From the NCBI GenBank assembly GCA_944389975.1, contig CALXOH010000050.1, positions 1 through 57,304 of the forward strand: DNA of 57,304 nt, in the 5' to 3' direction. A model generated the notes under the pieces. It made no database searches and was not told where the DNA came from. It worked only from the letters and a program-made list of their open reading frames with translations. Shown one piece after another: positions 42,999-50,931 of this stretch (its first letter is position 1; each line of letters opens with the position of its first letter). Both the position numbers and the translations under genes were made by a program. This DNA comes from an uncultured Spirochaetaceae bacterium. GTDB lineage: Bacteria > Spirochaetota > Spirochaetia > Sphaerochaetales > Sphaerochaetaceae.

Positions 42999-44291
42999 TT
43001 GAGAAAGTCATGCATTGATACGTTCCTTGATGAGAACAAGCTTAGTGCGGGAAGCATAGATGAGGACGAGTTCCTCTCGTTCTTTTTATCCGAGATGAAA
43101 GGCGGGCTTGAAGGGGGGAAAAGCAGTCTGATGATGATCCCGACCTATCAAGGGATCGACGGAAAGATCGGGGACGGCGCGCGCGTTATCGTGCTCGATC
43201 TGGGGGGTACCAATTTCCGTTCGTGCCTCGTGACGTTCAAAGATGGCGGGAAGCCGTTGATCTCGAATTTCAAGAAAGTTCCCATGCCGGGAAGCGGAAA
43301 GGAGATCGACAAGAAAGGTTTCTACTCCACTTTGGCAGACAACATCGAGTCGCTTCTCGATTACTCGGATTCGATCGGGCTTTGCTTCTCGTACGCAGCT
43401 ACGATACTAGAGAACCACGACGGTGTTCCGATGGAGTTCTCGAAGGAAGTGAAGGCTCCTGAAGTGGTCGGAACGCACCTTGGCGCATCATTGATCGACG
43501 AGCTTGGAAAGCGTGGTCACCTTACAAAAGACATCACTGTATCCGTAGTGAACGACACAGTGGCAACTCTGCTTGCTGCAAAAGCAGAGTGCCCGGAGAA
43601 TGCATCATCGTACATTGGATTCATACTCGGAACCGGAACGAACACTGCATACCTCGAGGATTCTGGGAACATCAGGAAGATTTCACCTCGCTCGGGAAAG
43701 ATGATCATAAATGTAGAATCCGGGTGCCTCGATGCACCACTTGGTGCTTTGGACAGGGCGTTTTGGAAGACTACGCAGGATGAGAGTGCGCATAGGCTTG
43801 AGAAAGCGATATCGGGAGCATACCTCGGGCCTTTGTCCCACTTCGTCATAAAAAGTGCAATCGACGACGGCTTCTTTTCAAAGAGTTTCAGGGAAAAGTT
43901 CTCATCACTTGATTCCCTTTCGACTACCGAGATGTCGCACTATCTGGAGATGCCACTGAATCAAAACTACATTCTTCCTTCGATAATCGACGATGAGGAC
44001 GATGCCTACATCCTCTATAGGATTCTGGATTCGATCATCGACAGGGCATCGAAGCTGACAGCGGTCAACCTCACAGCTTCCATACTCAAGACTGGGTATG
44101 GGGAAAATCCGCGCTACCCGGTGGTGATCAACGCTGACGGAACGACATTCTACAAGACGAAGAACCTCGACGTTTATACAAAATCTTACCTTTGGAATCT
44201 TCTTGAGAAGAAACACGGAAGGTATTTCAAGATGGTGAACATCGACAACAGCCCCGTGCTCGGAGCTGCGATTGCAGGATGCCTACGTTGA
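42999..44291 (+). CDS. Hexokinase, eukaryote-type
   Basis: It phosphorylates glucose or related hexoses at C6 with ATP. The sequence follows the two-domain hexokinase family of eukaryotes and treponemes, not bacterial glucokinases: VLDLGGTNFRSC at 65-76, CFSYAATILENHDG (sugar-binding loop), VVNDTVATLLA, GFILGTGTNTAY and NVESGCLD. 430 residues, close to the family length. TTG 42999 has TAGGAGG upstream. It overlaps the pyridoxal kinase-like gene by 13 bases. Confidence 0.92.
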   Translation: MRKSCIDTFLDENKLSAGSIDEDEFLSFFLSEMKGGLEGGKSSLMMIPTYQGIDGKIGDGARVIVLDLGGTNFRSCLVTFKDGGKPLISNFKKVPMPGSGKEIDKKGFYSTLADNIESLLDYSDSIGLCFSYAATILENHDGVPMEFSKEVKAPEVVGTHLGASLIDELGKRGHLTKDITVSVVNDTVATLLAAKAECPENASSYIGFILGTGTNTAYLEDSGNIRKISPRSGKMIINVESGCLDAPLGALDRAFWKTTQDESAHRLEKAISGAYLGPLSHFVIKSAIDDGFFSKSFREKFSSLDSLSTTEMSHYLEMPLNQNYILPSIIDDEDDAYILYRILDSIIDRASKLTAVNLTASILKTGYGENPRYPVVINADGTTFYKTKNLDVYTKSYLWNLLEKKHGRYFKMVNIDNSPVLGAAIAGCLR

Positions 44292-45109
44292 AGAAAGCCC
44301 TTCTTTTCCACGATTTTTCAGCCTTCTCGAAGTCCGGGCTGACTGTTGCAATCCCGGTGCTGGAAGCTTTGGGCTTGGAGGCCGGGGCAATCCCGACGTG
44401 CCTTCTTTCAACCCAGACCGATGGATTTGGGAACCTCTTCATCCGCGACCTCTCATCCGATGCGATGGCGATATACGAAAAGATCAAAAGCGAAGGGTAT
44501 TCGTTCGATTACATCTACTCGGGGTTTGTCGAAAACGATTCCATTTACGGACTCTTGGAAAAGGTGATCGACGAAGAGAAGGATGCGTTCGTCCTCGTAG
44601 ACCCGGTGCTGGGGGATGGCGGGAAGCTGTATGAGGGGATGACCGGTTCCCATGTGGAGAAGATGAGGAATTTGATAAGAAAAGCAGACCTCATCACGCC
44701 AAATCTCACTGAAGCGCTTCTGCTTACGGGACTCGAGGGTGAAAGTTCGTATTCAAACGGCGACTTGAAAACGCTGTTTGATGCCTTGTCATCCTATACC
44801 GAAGGGGATGTCGTGATGACAAGCGTTCCCTTGGAAATAGGGGGGTATTCGAACGTTGCGTTCAAAAACGGCGATATGCGTATCTTCCCGTTTCCCGACG
44901 TGCCCGTGGGATACCCCGGATCAGGAGACCTTTTTGCATCCTTGCTTCTCGGCCTTCTTTCCCGTGGAAATTCATTCTTCCCTTCTGTGAAGATCGCAGG
45001 GGAGCTTTCGAGTGAAGTCATAAGGAGAAACTGGGAACTGAAGCGCGAGCGAAGGCTCGGCGTGTCTCTTTCTCCCCTTTATGTTCTTTTGAAGGAAAGG
45101 GTTCCATGA
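44279..45109 (+). CDS. Pyridoxal kinase-like protein
   Basis: This is a ribokinase-fold kinase of the PdxK/PdxY type, 276 residues. It has the VDPVLGDGGKLY motif (residues about 106-117), LITPNLTEALLLTG and the anion-hole motif GYPGSGDLFASLLLG near residue 212. It should phosphorylate pyridoxal or a related vitamin B6 form with ATP. Hydroxymethylpyrimidine kinase is less likely, given DPVLGDGG. The gene lies in the hexokinase operon, overlapping hexokinase by 13 bases and the nucleosidase by ATGA. Confidence 0.87.
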   Translation: MPTLKKALLFHDFSAFSKSGLTVAIPVLEALGLEAGAIPTCLLSTQTDGFGNLFIRDLSSDAMAIYEKIKSEGYSFDYIYSGFVENDSIYGLLEKVIDEEKDAFVLVDPVLGDGGKLYEGMTGSHVEKMRNLIRKADLITPNLTEALLLTGLEGESSYSNGDLKTLFDALSSYTEGDVVMTSVPLEIGGYSNVAFKNGDMRIFPFPDVPVGYPGSGDLFASLLLGLLSRGNSFFPSVKIAGELSSEVIRRNWELKRERRLGVSLSPLYVLLKERVP

Positions 45110-45669
45110 AGATACTTCTCTTCTCATCAGGGGGCTTCGAGGCAAAAGTTTTTGAAGGGAAAAAAGATTTTACCGTCGTACGAACCGGAATAGGCATCGC
45201 ACTCTCTTCTGCAATCTCGATGCGCGCTCTTTTATCAGAACGTCCCGATCTGGTCTTGAACGTAGGCTCTGCAGGAGGTTTTTCCAAAAATGTCGAAGTG
45301 GGGAAGTGCTATGCGTTTTCCTCTGTTTCGTGCCATGACCAGGATATGACATCGTTCAACCTCAACAAGGGTGAGACTTTGGACGGTTATGGAAACAGGG
45401 TTGGAAAGCTTCCTCTTTTGAAAGGGGATCTGTCGCTCTTGTCATCATCCTCGCCATTTGTAGAGAGTGTGGAGGGCTTTGATGCCGGGGATATGGAGTG
45501 CTATGGGATTGCACTCTCGTGCAGCATCCTCTCAATCCCGTGCGCTTCCTTGAAATTGATCACGGACGTGGCCTCAGAGAAGGTAAATCCCAAAGAGTTT
45601 TCAAGAAGGCTCCGGGGGAACATCGAGAACCTGTACCAAGGCACGCTCTCCTTCATCAACGCCCTTTGA
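45106..45669 (+). CDS. MTA/SAH nucleosidase-like protein
   Basis: This is a nucleoside phosphorylase/nucleosidase-fold protein, 187 residues, about 40 shorter than E. coli MTAN. NVGSAGGF, the conserved Glu in DAGDMECYGIAL and Asp in LITDVAS are present, as needed for ribose binding and adenine protonation. The substrate is probably methylthioadenosine or S-adenosylhomocysteine, though futalosine or another nucleoside is possible. The short length makes specificity unsure. The end overlaps the convergent patatin gene by 69 bases. Confidence 0.78.
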   Translation: MKILLFSSGGFEAKVFEGKKDFTVVRTGIGIALSSAISMRALLSERPDLVLNVGSAGGFSKNVEVGKCYAFSSVSCHDQDMTSFNLNKGETLDGYGNRVGKLPLLKGDLSLLSSSSPFVESVEGFDAGDMECYGIALSCSILSIPCASLKLITDVASEKVNPKEFSRRLRGNIENLYQGTLSFINAL

Positions 45670-46776
45670 AAGCTTTATTCCATTCCCTGTCGGTTTATCC
45701 TTCAGAATTGAAATGATTCGCTCGATCTTACCTTCGTTCTCCCTGTATACATCCTTCGCAATCCTTTCAAGTTCCCCAAGGCTCTCTTTCGACGTATCGT
45801 CAAGGTGTATCCTCTTTCCTCCGGTTCCGCTTCCGCTGATCCTGATGTATTCCACATCCCCGGTGTTCTCCATCACGAAATCAGTCATGTTCTCCTGACT
45901 TGACATGTACACTTTGATTATCGGGCTTGCCCACCCGGTGAGCCCTCCGGGGTTGCCGCTCGGGTCGAATGAGAACGAGGGCTTTGCAGTCGACAGCGAA
46001 ATTACTGTGAATGACGTTCCTTCCGGGTATAGTTTCTTCGCCTCGGTATAAGCGATGAACGAAGGGTTGTTTGCGACAAGCCCTCCGTCGAGAAGGACTT
46101 TCCTTTCCCCGTTCCCGTCTACGAAAGCGAACGGATGGAAATACATCGGGGCTGCGCTCGATGCGCGCGCTCCATGACGCATCAATACATCGGGAGTGCC
46201 GTAGCTTGAGAACAGGTATGGCTTTGAGCCGTCTGTGTCGTAACTGATGAGCACTACGGGAACGTTTGCATCCCCAAGCTTCTCATCCTGTAGGCATTTT
46301 TTAAGGAAATCCTCAAGCCCTTTCTCGTCGTATTTGTCTTTCACAAGCTGCAAAAGCATGCTTGACGAGAGTTTCCTGGGGAATATCAGAGGGGCGTTCT
46401 CCAGGTAGATCTTCTCAAGTTCCTTTGCATCAAGCCCCCTTGGAATGTAGCCTTTGAAGACCGTTTCCCTCTTGAATAAGCCTGTTCTCACATCTTCTTC
46501 GACTCTGATGCTCTTCCCTTCGTCCCTTTTGAGTATCGTTTCTTTTCCGTTTGATGCGAGGCCCAATGCCAGGAGTGCGCCTGTGCTTGTTCCTGCGATG
46601 AGGTCGAAGTGGGAATAGAACGGGCGTTCATCCCCCTCCTCTTCGAGTTTCTCTGCAATCTTTTTGATTATGTAGGCTGGAACGATGCCCCTTATGCCCC
46701 CTCCGTCGATCGAGAGTATGACTACGTTCCTCTCCTTTTTCCCATTCTTCTTGAAAAGACCAAGCAGTTTGCCCAT
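45601..46776 (-). CDS. Patatin-like phospholipase
   Basis: This Ser-Asp dyad lipid acyl hydrolase has 391 residues. The oxyanion motif is DGGGIRG (residues 24-30), the nucleophile is Ser64 in GTSTG and the catalytic Asp lies in DGGLVANNP (about 190). There is no signal peptide, so it is cytosolic or membrane-facing. This patatin type is also found as CBASS/defence effectors, but no cyclase gene is adjacent, so a housekeeping role is likelier. ATG 46776 lacks a Shine-Dalgarno sequence; 28 bases separate it from the divergent radical SAM start. Confidence 0.88.
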   Translation of the reverse strand: MGKLLGLFKKNGKKERNVVILSIDGGGIRGIVPAYIIKKIAEKLEEEGDERPFYSHFDLIAGTSTGALLALGLASNGKETILKRDEGKSIRVEEDVRTGLFKRETVFKGYIPRGLDAKELEKIYLENAPLIFPRKLSSSMLLQLVKDKYDEKGLEDFLKKCLQDEKLGDANVPVVLISYDTDGSKPYLFSSYGTPDVLMRHGARASSAAPMYFHPFAFVDGNGERKVLLDGGLVANNPSFIAYTEAKKLYPEGTSFTVISLSTAKPSFSFDPSGNPGGLTGWASPIIKVYMSSQENMTDFVMENTGDVEYIRISGSGTGGKRIHLDDTSKESLGELERIAKDVYRENEGKIERIISILKDKPTGNGIKLSKGVDEGERALVQVLDVPPEPS

Positions 46777-46812
46777 AGCTTTGGATTTTGCTAAAATTGC
46801 AGAAATGGTCAA
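46769..46812. promoter_or_regulatory. Interleaved divergent promoters
   Basis: Plus strand: TTGCCC (46769-46774), 17 bases, TAAAAT (46792-46797), 7 bases to the ATG at 46805. Minus strand: TTGACC (46807-46812), 16 bases, CAAAAT (46785-46790), 8 bases to the ATG at 46776. Each -35 lies within or across the other gene's start codon. Confidence 0.5.
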
Positions 46813-47758
46813 TATGGATAAGTATTATGCGTTCTGTCTTCTTTGCCCGAACTATTGCAAGGTCGATAGGAGAAAGAGCGTAGGGCGATGCGGGATGAAA
46901 GATGAAGTGGTGGTCGCATGGAGTGGACTGCACAAAGGTGAAGAGCCCCCTTTGATAGGGGAGAAAGGCTCCGGGATGATATTCTTCTCAGGCTGTCCCT
47001 TGCACTGCGCATATTGCCAGAACATACAGATATCATCGTGCACGCATGAGAATGCAGTTGGCGTTCCGGTCTCCGTTGATGAGCTGGTTGAGATGATGTT
47101 CGCCCTTGAGAATATGGGGGCGCATACTCTGAACCTCGTCACAGGCACGCATTTCATTCCATCGATTGCATCTGCATTGGAAACGGCACGCAAAAAAGGA
47201 TTGAAGCTGAAGACTGTCTGGAACTCCTCCGGCTATGAGAGCGTGGAGGGACTTGAGATCATCGACAAGTATATAGACCTATACCTTTTGGATTGCAAAA
47301 CGCTTGACGGGGACGTTGCATCCCGCTTTGCCGGTACCAAGCGCTATGCCGATGTGATAACCCCGGTACTGGATTACATAAGGAAGAAGCATAAGAAGAC
47401 CGATCTTGGAAAGATCGAAGGCACGATACTGAGGCATCTTCTTTTTCCCGGGGAATTGGCATCTACGATCAAGTTCCTGAAGTTCTTTGCAAAAAATTAC
47501 AAAGATAATTTCGTTCTTTCCATGATGGTCCAGTTCATCCCACCCAGGGAGAACCCGGGGTTTGAGAAAGTAAGTGAGGAAGAGTATGACGAGATACTCT
47601 TTGCCTTCGATGAGTTCGGAATCGATGACGGCTTTGTCCAAGAGCTCGGGGACGAGTTTCCCTGGATCCCGGATTTCACGCGCGACAATCCGTTCCCTGA
47701 GTCGTTTGCAACTCCATCCCCGTACTTTCTCTCACTCAAAGGGAAGAAGAGATCGTAG
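46805..47758 (+). CDS. PflA-like radical SAM protein
   Basis: The radical SAM motif GCPLHCAYCQN gives Cys64, Cys68 and Cys71. A preceding cysteine cluster (Cys11, Cys14, Cys18, Cys29) suggests an additional metal site. The sequence belongs to the COG1313-type proteins related to pyruvate formate-lyase activating enzyme; the substrate is unknown. 317 residues. ATG 46805 (or 46814) has no Shine-Dalgarno sequence and follows a promoter directly. The 3' end overlaps pyrH by 23 bases. Confidence 0.85.
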   Translation: MVNMDKYYAFCLLCPNYCKVDRRKSVGRCGMKDEVVVAWSGLHKGEEPPLIGEKGSGMIFFSGCPLHCAYCQNIQISSCTHENAVGVPVSVDELVEMMFALENMGAHTLNLVTGTHFIPSIASALETARKKGLKLKTVWNSSGYESVEGLEIIDKYIDLYLLDCKTLDGDVASRFAGTKRYADVITPVLDYIRKKHKKTDLGKIEGTILRHLLFPGELASTIKFLKFFAKNYKDNFVLSMMVQFIPPRENPGFEKVSEEEYDEILFAFDEFGIDDGFVQELGDEFPWIPDFTRDNPFPESFATPSPYFLSLKGKKRS

Positions 47759-48431
47759 TTCCCTCGAAATCTTTTCCTTCAAGCGCAGCGACAGTGTTCC
47801 CGATATCCCTTCCGCCGAGGCAGTAGACTGTCATTCCGCTCTCTTTTGCAAGTTTTGAAGCGATCGGGTCGAAAGGCGTGTTCTTCCCGGGTATCCACTC
47901 GGAACCGACCATCTTCTGGAAATCCTCCCAGCTGATCGAGTCTATCGGGGTGGCGTTCTTGTCTACTTTGGGATCGGCTGTGTAGACTTTCCTGATGTTG
48001 CTGAGGTTCATGATCACTTTTGCTCCGAACCTACGCGCAAGGTACACGCTGTCCGTGTCTGTGGAGAATCCCGGCTTCCATCCTCCTGCGATCAAAATCC
48101 TCCCGGAGAACTCGATTTCCCCATCCATGTCGGTTACTATCGGATCCGGGGCAAGCTCTCCGAATATACCCTTCACCAAAGATGCGTTCAGGTGCGTTGC
48201 CCTGATCCCCATCCAGTCCAGTTCGTCATTCCCGATATCCTTGTTTGCCTTCTTTGCGGCATCCTGGTATTTCCGGGCGGTGGCGCCACCGCCTGTGACG
48301 ATGATGAGCCTTCGCTCTCCGTCCTTTTCTAGGTAACTTTCAATTGCATCCCTGAACTTCCCAAGGAAGACGTAATCCACATCATCGGGGACGATTATAG
48401 AGCCCCCAAGCGAAAGAACTTTCGTATCCAT
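47736..48431 (-). CDS. pyrH: UMP kinase, archaeal-type
   Basis: It phosphorylates UMP to UDP in pyrimidine nucleotide synthesis. This amino-acid-kinase-fold protein has KVLSLGGSIIVPDD at the N-terminus and VTGGGATARKY, as in the archaeal branch of UMP kinases found in some spirochaetes. About 231 residues from ATG 48431, which is chosen because the family begins with MDTKVLSLGG; an upstream start at 48467 would enter the repeat. The ATG follows TAGACT (48439-48444, minus strand) by seven bases with no Shine-Dalgarno sequence. Confidence 0.92.
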   Translation of the reverse strand: MDTKVLSLGGSIIVPDDVDYVFLGKFRDAIESYLEKDGERRLIIVTGGGATARKYQDAAKKANKDIGNDELDWMGIRATHLNASLVKGIFGELAPDPIVTDMDGEIEFSGRILIAGGWKPGFSTDTDSVYLARRFGAKVIMNLSNIRKVYTADPKVDKNATPIDSISWEDFQKMVGSEWIPGKNTPFDPIASKLAKESGMTVYCLGGRDIGNTVAALEGKDFEGTTISSSL

Positions 48432-48458
48432 GCTTTCAAGTCTAGCAGAAATTGAACG

Positions 48459-48483
48459 AAAACGCACTTTGCATCACTTGATT
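48459..48483. repeat. Left direct repeat flanking toxin-antitoxin cassette
   Basis: CACTTTGCATCACTTGATT (48465-48483), with a weaker extension to 48459, matches 49346-49371 (18 of 19 in the core). It lies upstream of pyrH. Confidence 0.8.
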
Positions 48484-48500
48484 AACAACAGCACAAAGTG
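48465..48500. promoter_or_regulatory. Inverted repeat upstream of antitoxin
   Basis: CACTTTG (48465-48471) and CAAAGTG (48494-48500) are perfect inverted repeats 22 bases apart, before the antitoxin gene. They may serve as an autoregulatory operator. Confidence 0.4.
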
Positions 48501-48588
48501 AAAAAGGTGTAAGCGTGGATGCTCTTCTGAGAACGATGATGTCAGAATGGAGGCATTCATGTTACATTTGGAAAAGGGAGGTGTTGCC

Positions 48589-48783
48589 ATGGCAACTGAA
48601 TCATTTTCGAGAACTTTCACTGTCAACCCGGACTGGGGCATCAAGAACCTTGAGAAAGCCATCGACAATGGATCTCCTACCGTCAAGAGGCTGAGTACCC
48701 CGGAGGCCAAAGCAAGATTCAAGGAAGCGACTACCATAACGGCAGAGATGGAGGAAAAGATCAAAGCGAGGTATGGAAAGTGA
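48589..48783 (+). CDS. Putative antitoxin
   Basis: This is a 64-residue protein (MATESFSRTFTVNPDWGIKN...), basic at its C-terminus, ending EEKIKARYGK. Small proteins with such an N-terminus occur before GNAT-type toxins in gut bacteria, so I infer an antitoxin. No ribbon-helix-helix is certain. AGGGAGG lies seven bases before ATG 48589. Its stop overlaps the start of the GNAT gene (GTGA), the usual coupling of toxin-antitoxin pairs. Confidence 0.6.
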   Translation: MATESFSRTFTVNPDWGIKNLEKAIDNGSPTVKRLSTPEAKARFKEATTITAEMEEKIKARYGK

Positions 48784-49316
48784 CGCTGAAATGCATGGAA
48801 CTTCGCGAGTTCATAGCTCGTGTAGGAGAGGATAGGGCTTTGAAGGCTTTGTCCTCTTTTTCTGTTAAGAGGAATCCTGATGTTGAGAGTTTCATTCGCA
48901 ATAATGCGGTTGCCTATGAGAAGAGTGACAATGCCAGAACCTATCTTGTGATGACGGAGAATATTGATATTCTTGGATATTTCTCCTTGGCTCTTTCTGT
49001 GGTCGATATCCCTCCGGGAATCTCGAAAGCAATGATGAAAAAGATGAGGGGATATGGAAGATACTCTGCAGATTCGGTTTCTTGCTATCTTGTAGGGCAG
49101 CTTGCCCGTGACGATAATGCCTCGCATAATGATCTGATGATGCGTGATTTCATCGATTTCGCGATCGAATATGCCATGGCCGCAAAGCAGTATGTAGGCG
49201 GAAGGTTTCTTCTGGTGGATTGTGTCGATGAATTGGTCGATCTGTATGAAAGGCATGATTTTTCGAAGATAGACAAGACCGCTAACTTGAACCAGCTCGT
49301 CATGTTTCTCTCATGA
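48780..49316 (+). CDS. GNAT acetyltransferase-type toxin
   Basis: This is a 178-residue GNAT-fold protein: CYLVGQLARDDNASHNDLM is the acetyl-CoA region, though with a non-standard pyrophosphate loop, and GGRFLLVDCVDELVDLYERH the typical beta5-helix end. Fold and pairing with a small upstream gene match tRNA-acetylating toxins such as TacT/AtaT, but the target is not known here. GTG 48780 overlaps the antitoxin stop. The pair lies between direct repeats (48459-48483 and 49346-49371), in the pyrH-ssb intergenic space. Confidence 0.7.
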   Translation: MTLKCMELREFIARVGEDRALKALSSFSVKRNPDVESFIRNNAVAYEKSDNARTYLVMTENIDILGYFSLALSVVDIPPGISKAMMKKMRGYGRYSADSVSCYLVGQLARDDNASHNDLMMRDFIDFAIEYAMAAKQYVGGRFLLVDCVDELVDLYERHDFSKIDKTANLNQLVMFLS

Positions 49317-49345
49317 GGCTTCCAATCTTTGTATCTGGATTAGGC

Positions 49346-49371
49346 AAAAACACACTTTGCATCACTTAATT
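49346..49371. repeat. Right direct repeat flanking toxin-antitoxin cassette
   Basis: It matches 48459-48483 with three mismatches over 25 bases. It lies 14 bases before the ssb start codon, over the likely ssb promoter. Confidence 0.8.
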
Positions 49372-49384
49372 TTCAGGAGGTCTT

Positions 49385-49831
49385 ATGAATCACTTGAACA
49401 GTGTGGTGTTGGAAGGCGTGATATCCAGCGATCCGCGGCTTGTAACCGTCTCGGAAAGCGGGTACAAGCTTGTGAAGTTCGATGTGGCAAGCCACAGGAG
49501 GTACAAGGACAAGAAAGGGGAGATGCAGGACGATGTCTTGTTTCTTCCGGTGCTCGCTTGGGGAGAACTCTCCGAGAGATGTCTTTCATCCCTTGCAAAG
49601 GGCATGCAATGCAGAGTCCTTGGAAGGCTTAGGCTTGCAAAGTGGAAGAACAAGGAGGGTTCGGAGAGAAGAAGCATCGAACTGGTATGCGATCACGTCG
49701 AGTTTTCGCGTAGAAAGGGCACTTCAAGCGGTGTCAGGAAGGATGAGATCGTAGTGTTCGATCAAGATCCGAATGATGCCGAGAGGGTGGAGGATGCGAT
49801 GAGGGAGAGCCTTGTCGTATATGACTTTTGA
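49385..49831 (+). CDS. ssb: Single-stranded DNA-binding protein
   Basis: The OB-fold domain (residues 1-110) has the SSB pattern NSVVLEGVISSDPRL, KLVKFDVASHRRYKDKKG and CRVLGRLRLAKWKNKEG. The C-terminus (EDAMRESLVVYDF) is only partly like the acidic DDDIPF tail of classical SSB. 148 residues. AGGAGG lies upstream of ATG 49385. It is probably a genuine SSB, though a PriB-like or secondary SSB is possible, since the tail is atypical. Confidence 0.87.
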   Translation: MNHLNSVVLEGVISSDPRLVTVSESGYKLVKFDVASHRRYKDKKGEMQDDVLFLPVLAWGELSERCLSSLAKGMQCRVLGRLRLAKWKNKEGSERRSIELVCDHVEFSRRKGTSSGVRKDEIVVFDQDPNDAERVEDAMRESLVVYDF

Positions 49832-49833
49832 AA

Positions 49834-49860
49834 AGGGGCCTCGCGTGAGGCCTCTTGTTA
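49834..49860. terminator. Bidirectional terminator between ssb and lipoprotein gene
   Basis: AGGGGCCTC (49834-49842) pairs with GAGGCCTCT (49847-49855), one G-T pair, loop GCGT. T-rich sequence flanks both sides. Confidence 0.85.
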
Positions 49861-50811
49861 CTTGTAGTATATCTTGTTCGTGTTCCGTTCCCCGAAAGTC
49901 TCACCTTTCGTATCCGTGATGTGGAAATCATCCATGGTGTTCGTATCTTCATACGGGAATGTACGGGCAAATACCCTTGTCGATGTCACATCATCAGAGT
50001 AGAGTGCATCTCCGGTCCATTCGCCTTTTGAAACGAGGCTTTCGTACGTAAGCTTCGTGTTTTCGCTTCCAAACCCGTTTGAGTTCTCTGCGTCGCTTTT
50101 CCTCCAGACTACAGCATCTTCTATCTTTCCTTCCCCCGTGACGCTTGAATACAGGACTATCGCACCGTTCGTGCTCGTCAGGGTCTTCGGGCTTTCTGCA
50201 TTGTAGTAGAGCGTTTTCTGACTTCCCCTGTCCACGCGCATATCCCCATCCCGGGGTCTGTCCCAGTAGATCACTATTATGTCTCCGCTTCTTACGTCCT
50301 CATCGGGAAGGTAGTATCCGTAGCCTCCGAGTTCCTTGTCCCCCGATGATACGTAAATTCCTCCGAGCGTTCCTTTCCTTGTAACGCTCAATTCGATCCT
50401 GTCCGGGTTCTCTTCGCTTCCCGCGCTTGATACTTCGGTTATGATCAGGTCCGCTTGATTCAAATTCTCACCAGTGATCGTTCTGACGTGGCGCGATGTA
50501 TTCCCGCTTTCATCTTCAACCGTTATGAAAAGGCGTTTCCTTTCATTGTGGTCGAGCCTCTCAGGCATCGTCATCACGACATCTTCCACTTCGTCGGTGA
50601 TTCCCCTTATGTCGGCGCCATCCACAGTGCACTCGACTACCGAGACTTTCTCATCGAAGTGCAGCGTGATCGTTCTGTTCTCCTCCAGTTCCAAGCCCAA
50701 CAGGACGGGAGGATGCCTGTCTTTTCCGATCAGATCGATTAGTTTGAAATTCTCATCCGGGCAGGATGTGAGAATGAATGAAATGAGTAATATCAAAAAT
50801 ATGTGTGCCAT
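49858..50811 (-). CDS. Lipoprotein with lamin-tail-like region
   Basis: The lipobox is ILTSC (Cys17). The mature part starts with a beta-sandwich region with Ig-like features (about 40-130), followed by a segment resembling lamin-tail domains (LIITEVSSAGSEENPDRIELSV), which in bacteria often occurs in surface proteins. 317 residues. The function is unknown. Isolated gene with its own terminator. Confidence 0.65.
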   Translation of the reverse strand: MAHIFLILLISFILTSCPDENFKLIDLIGKDRHPPVLLGLELEENRTITLHFDEKVSVVECTVDGADIRGITDEVEDVVMTMPERLDHNERKRLFITVEDESGNTSRHVRTITGENLNQADLIITEVSSAGSEENPDRIELSVTRKGTLGGIYVSSGDKELGGYGYYLPDEDVRSGDIIVIYWDRPRDGDMRVDRGSQKTLYYNAESPKTLTSTNGAIVLYSSVTGEGKIEDAVVWRKSDAENSNGFGSENTKLTYESLVSKGEWTGDALYSDDVTSTRVFARTFPYEDTNTMDDFHITDTKGETFGERNTNKIYYK

Positions 50812-50931
50812 GTAATGTAAGTTCAGGAAGTGTTTGTTTTGTATATTTTGAGAATTGATATTGATTTCTGATTGTCATGGATATCGAACTAATATATTTT
50901 AATAATCAGGTTATTGATTTTGGAGCGTGCT

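Noticed and set aside
45601-46776. CBASS-type defence effector role for patatin
   Set aside because: No CD-NTase cyclase or Cap2/Cap3-type genes lie nearby; neighbours are housekeeping genes.
48474-49256. 260-codon frame opposite the toxin-antitoxin pair
   Set aside because: The plus-strand genes have ribosome-binding sites, GTGA coupling and a GNAT pattern; the minus frame has none of these.
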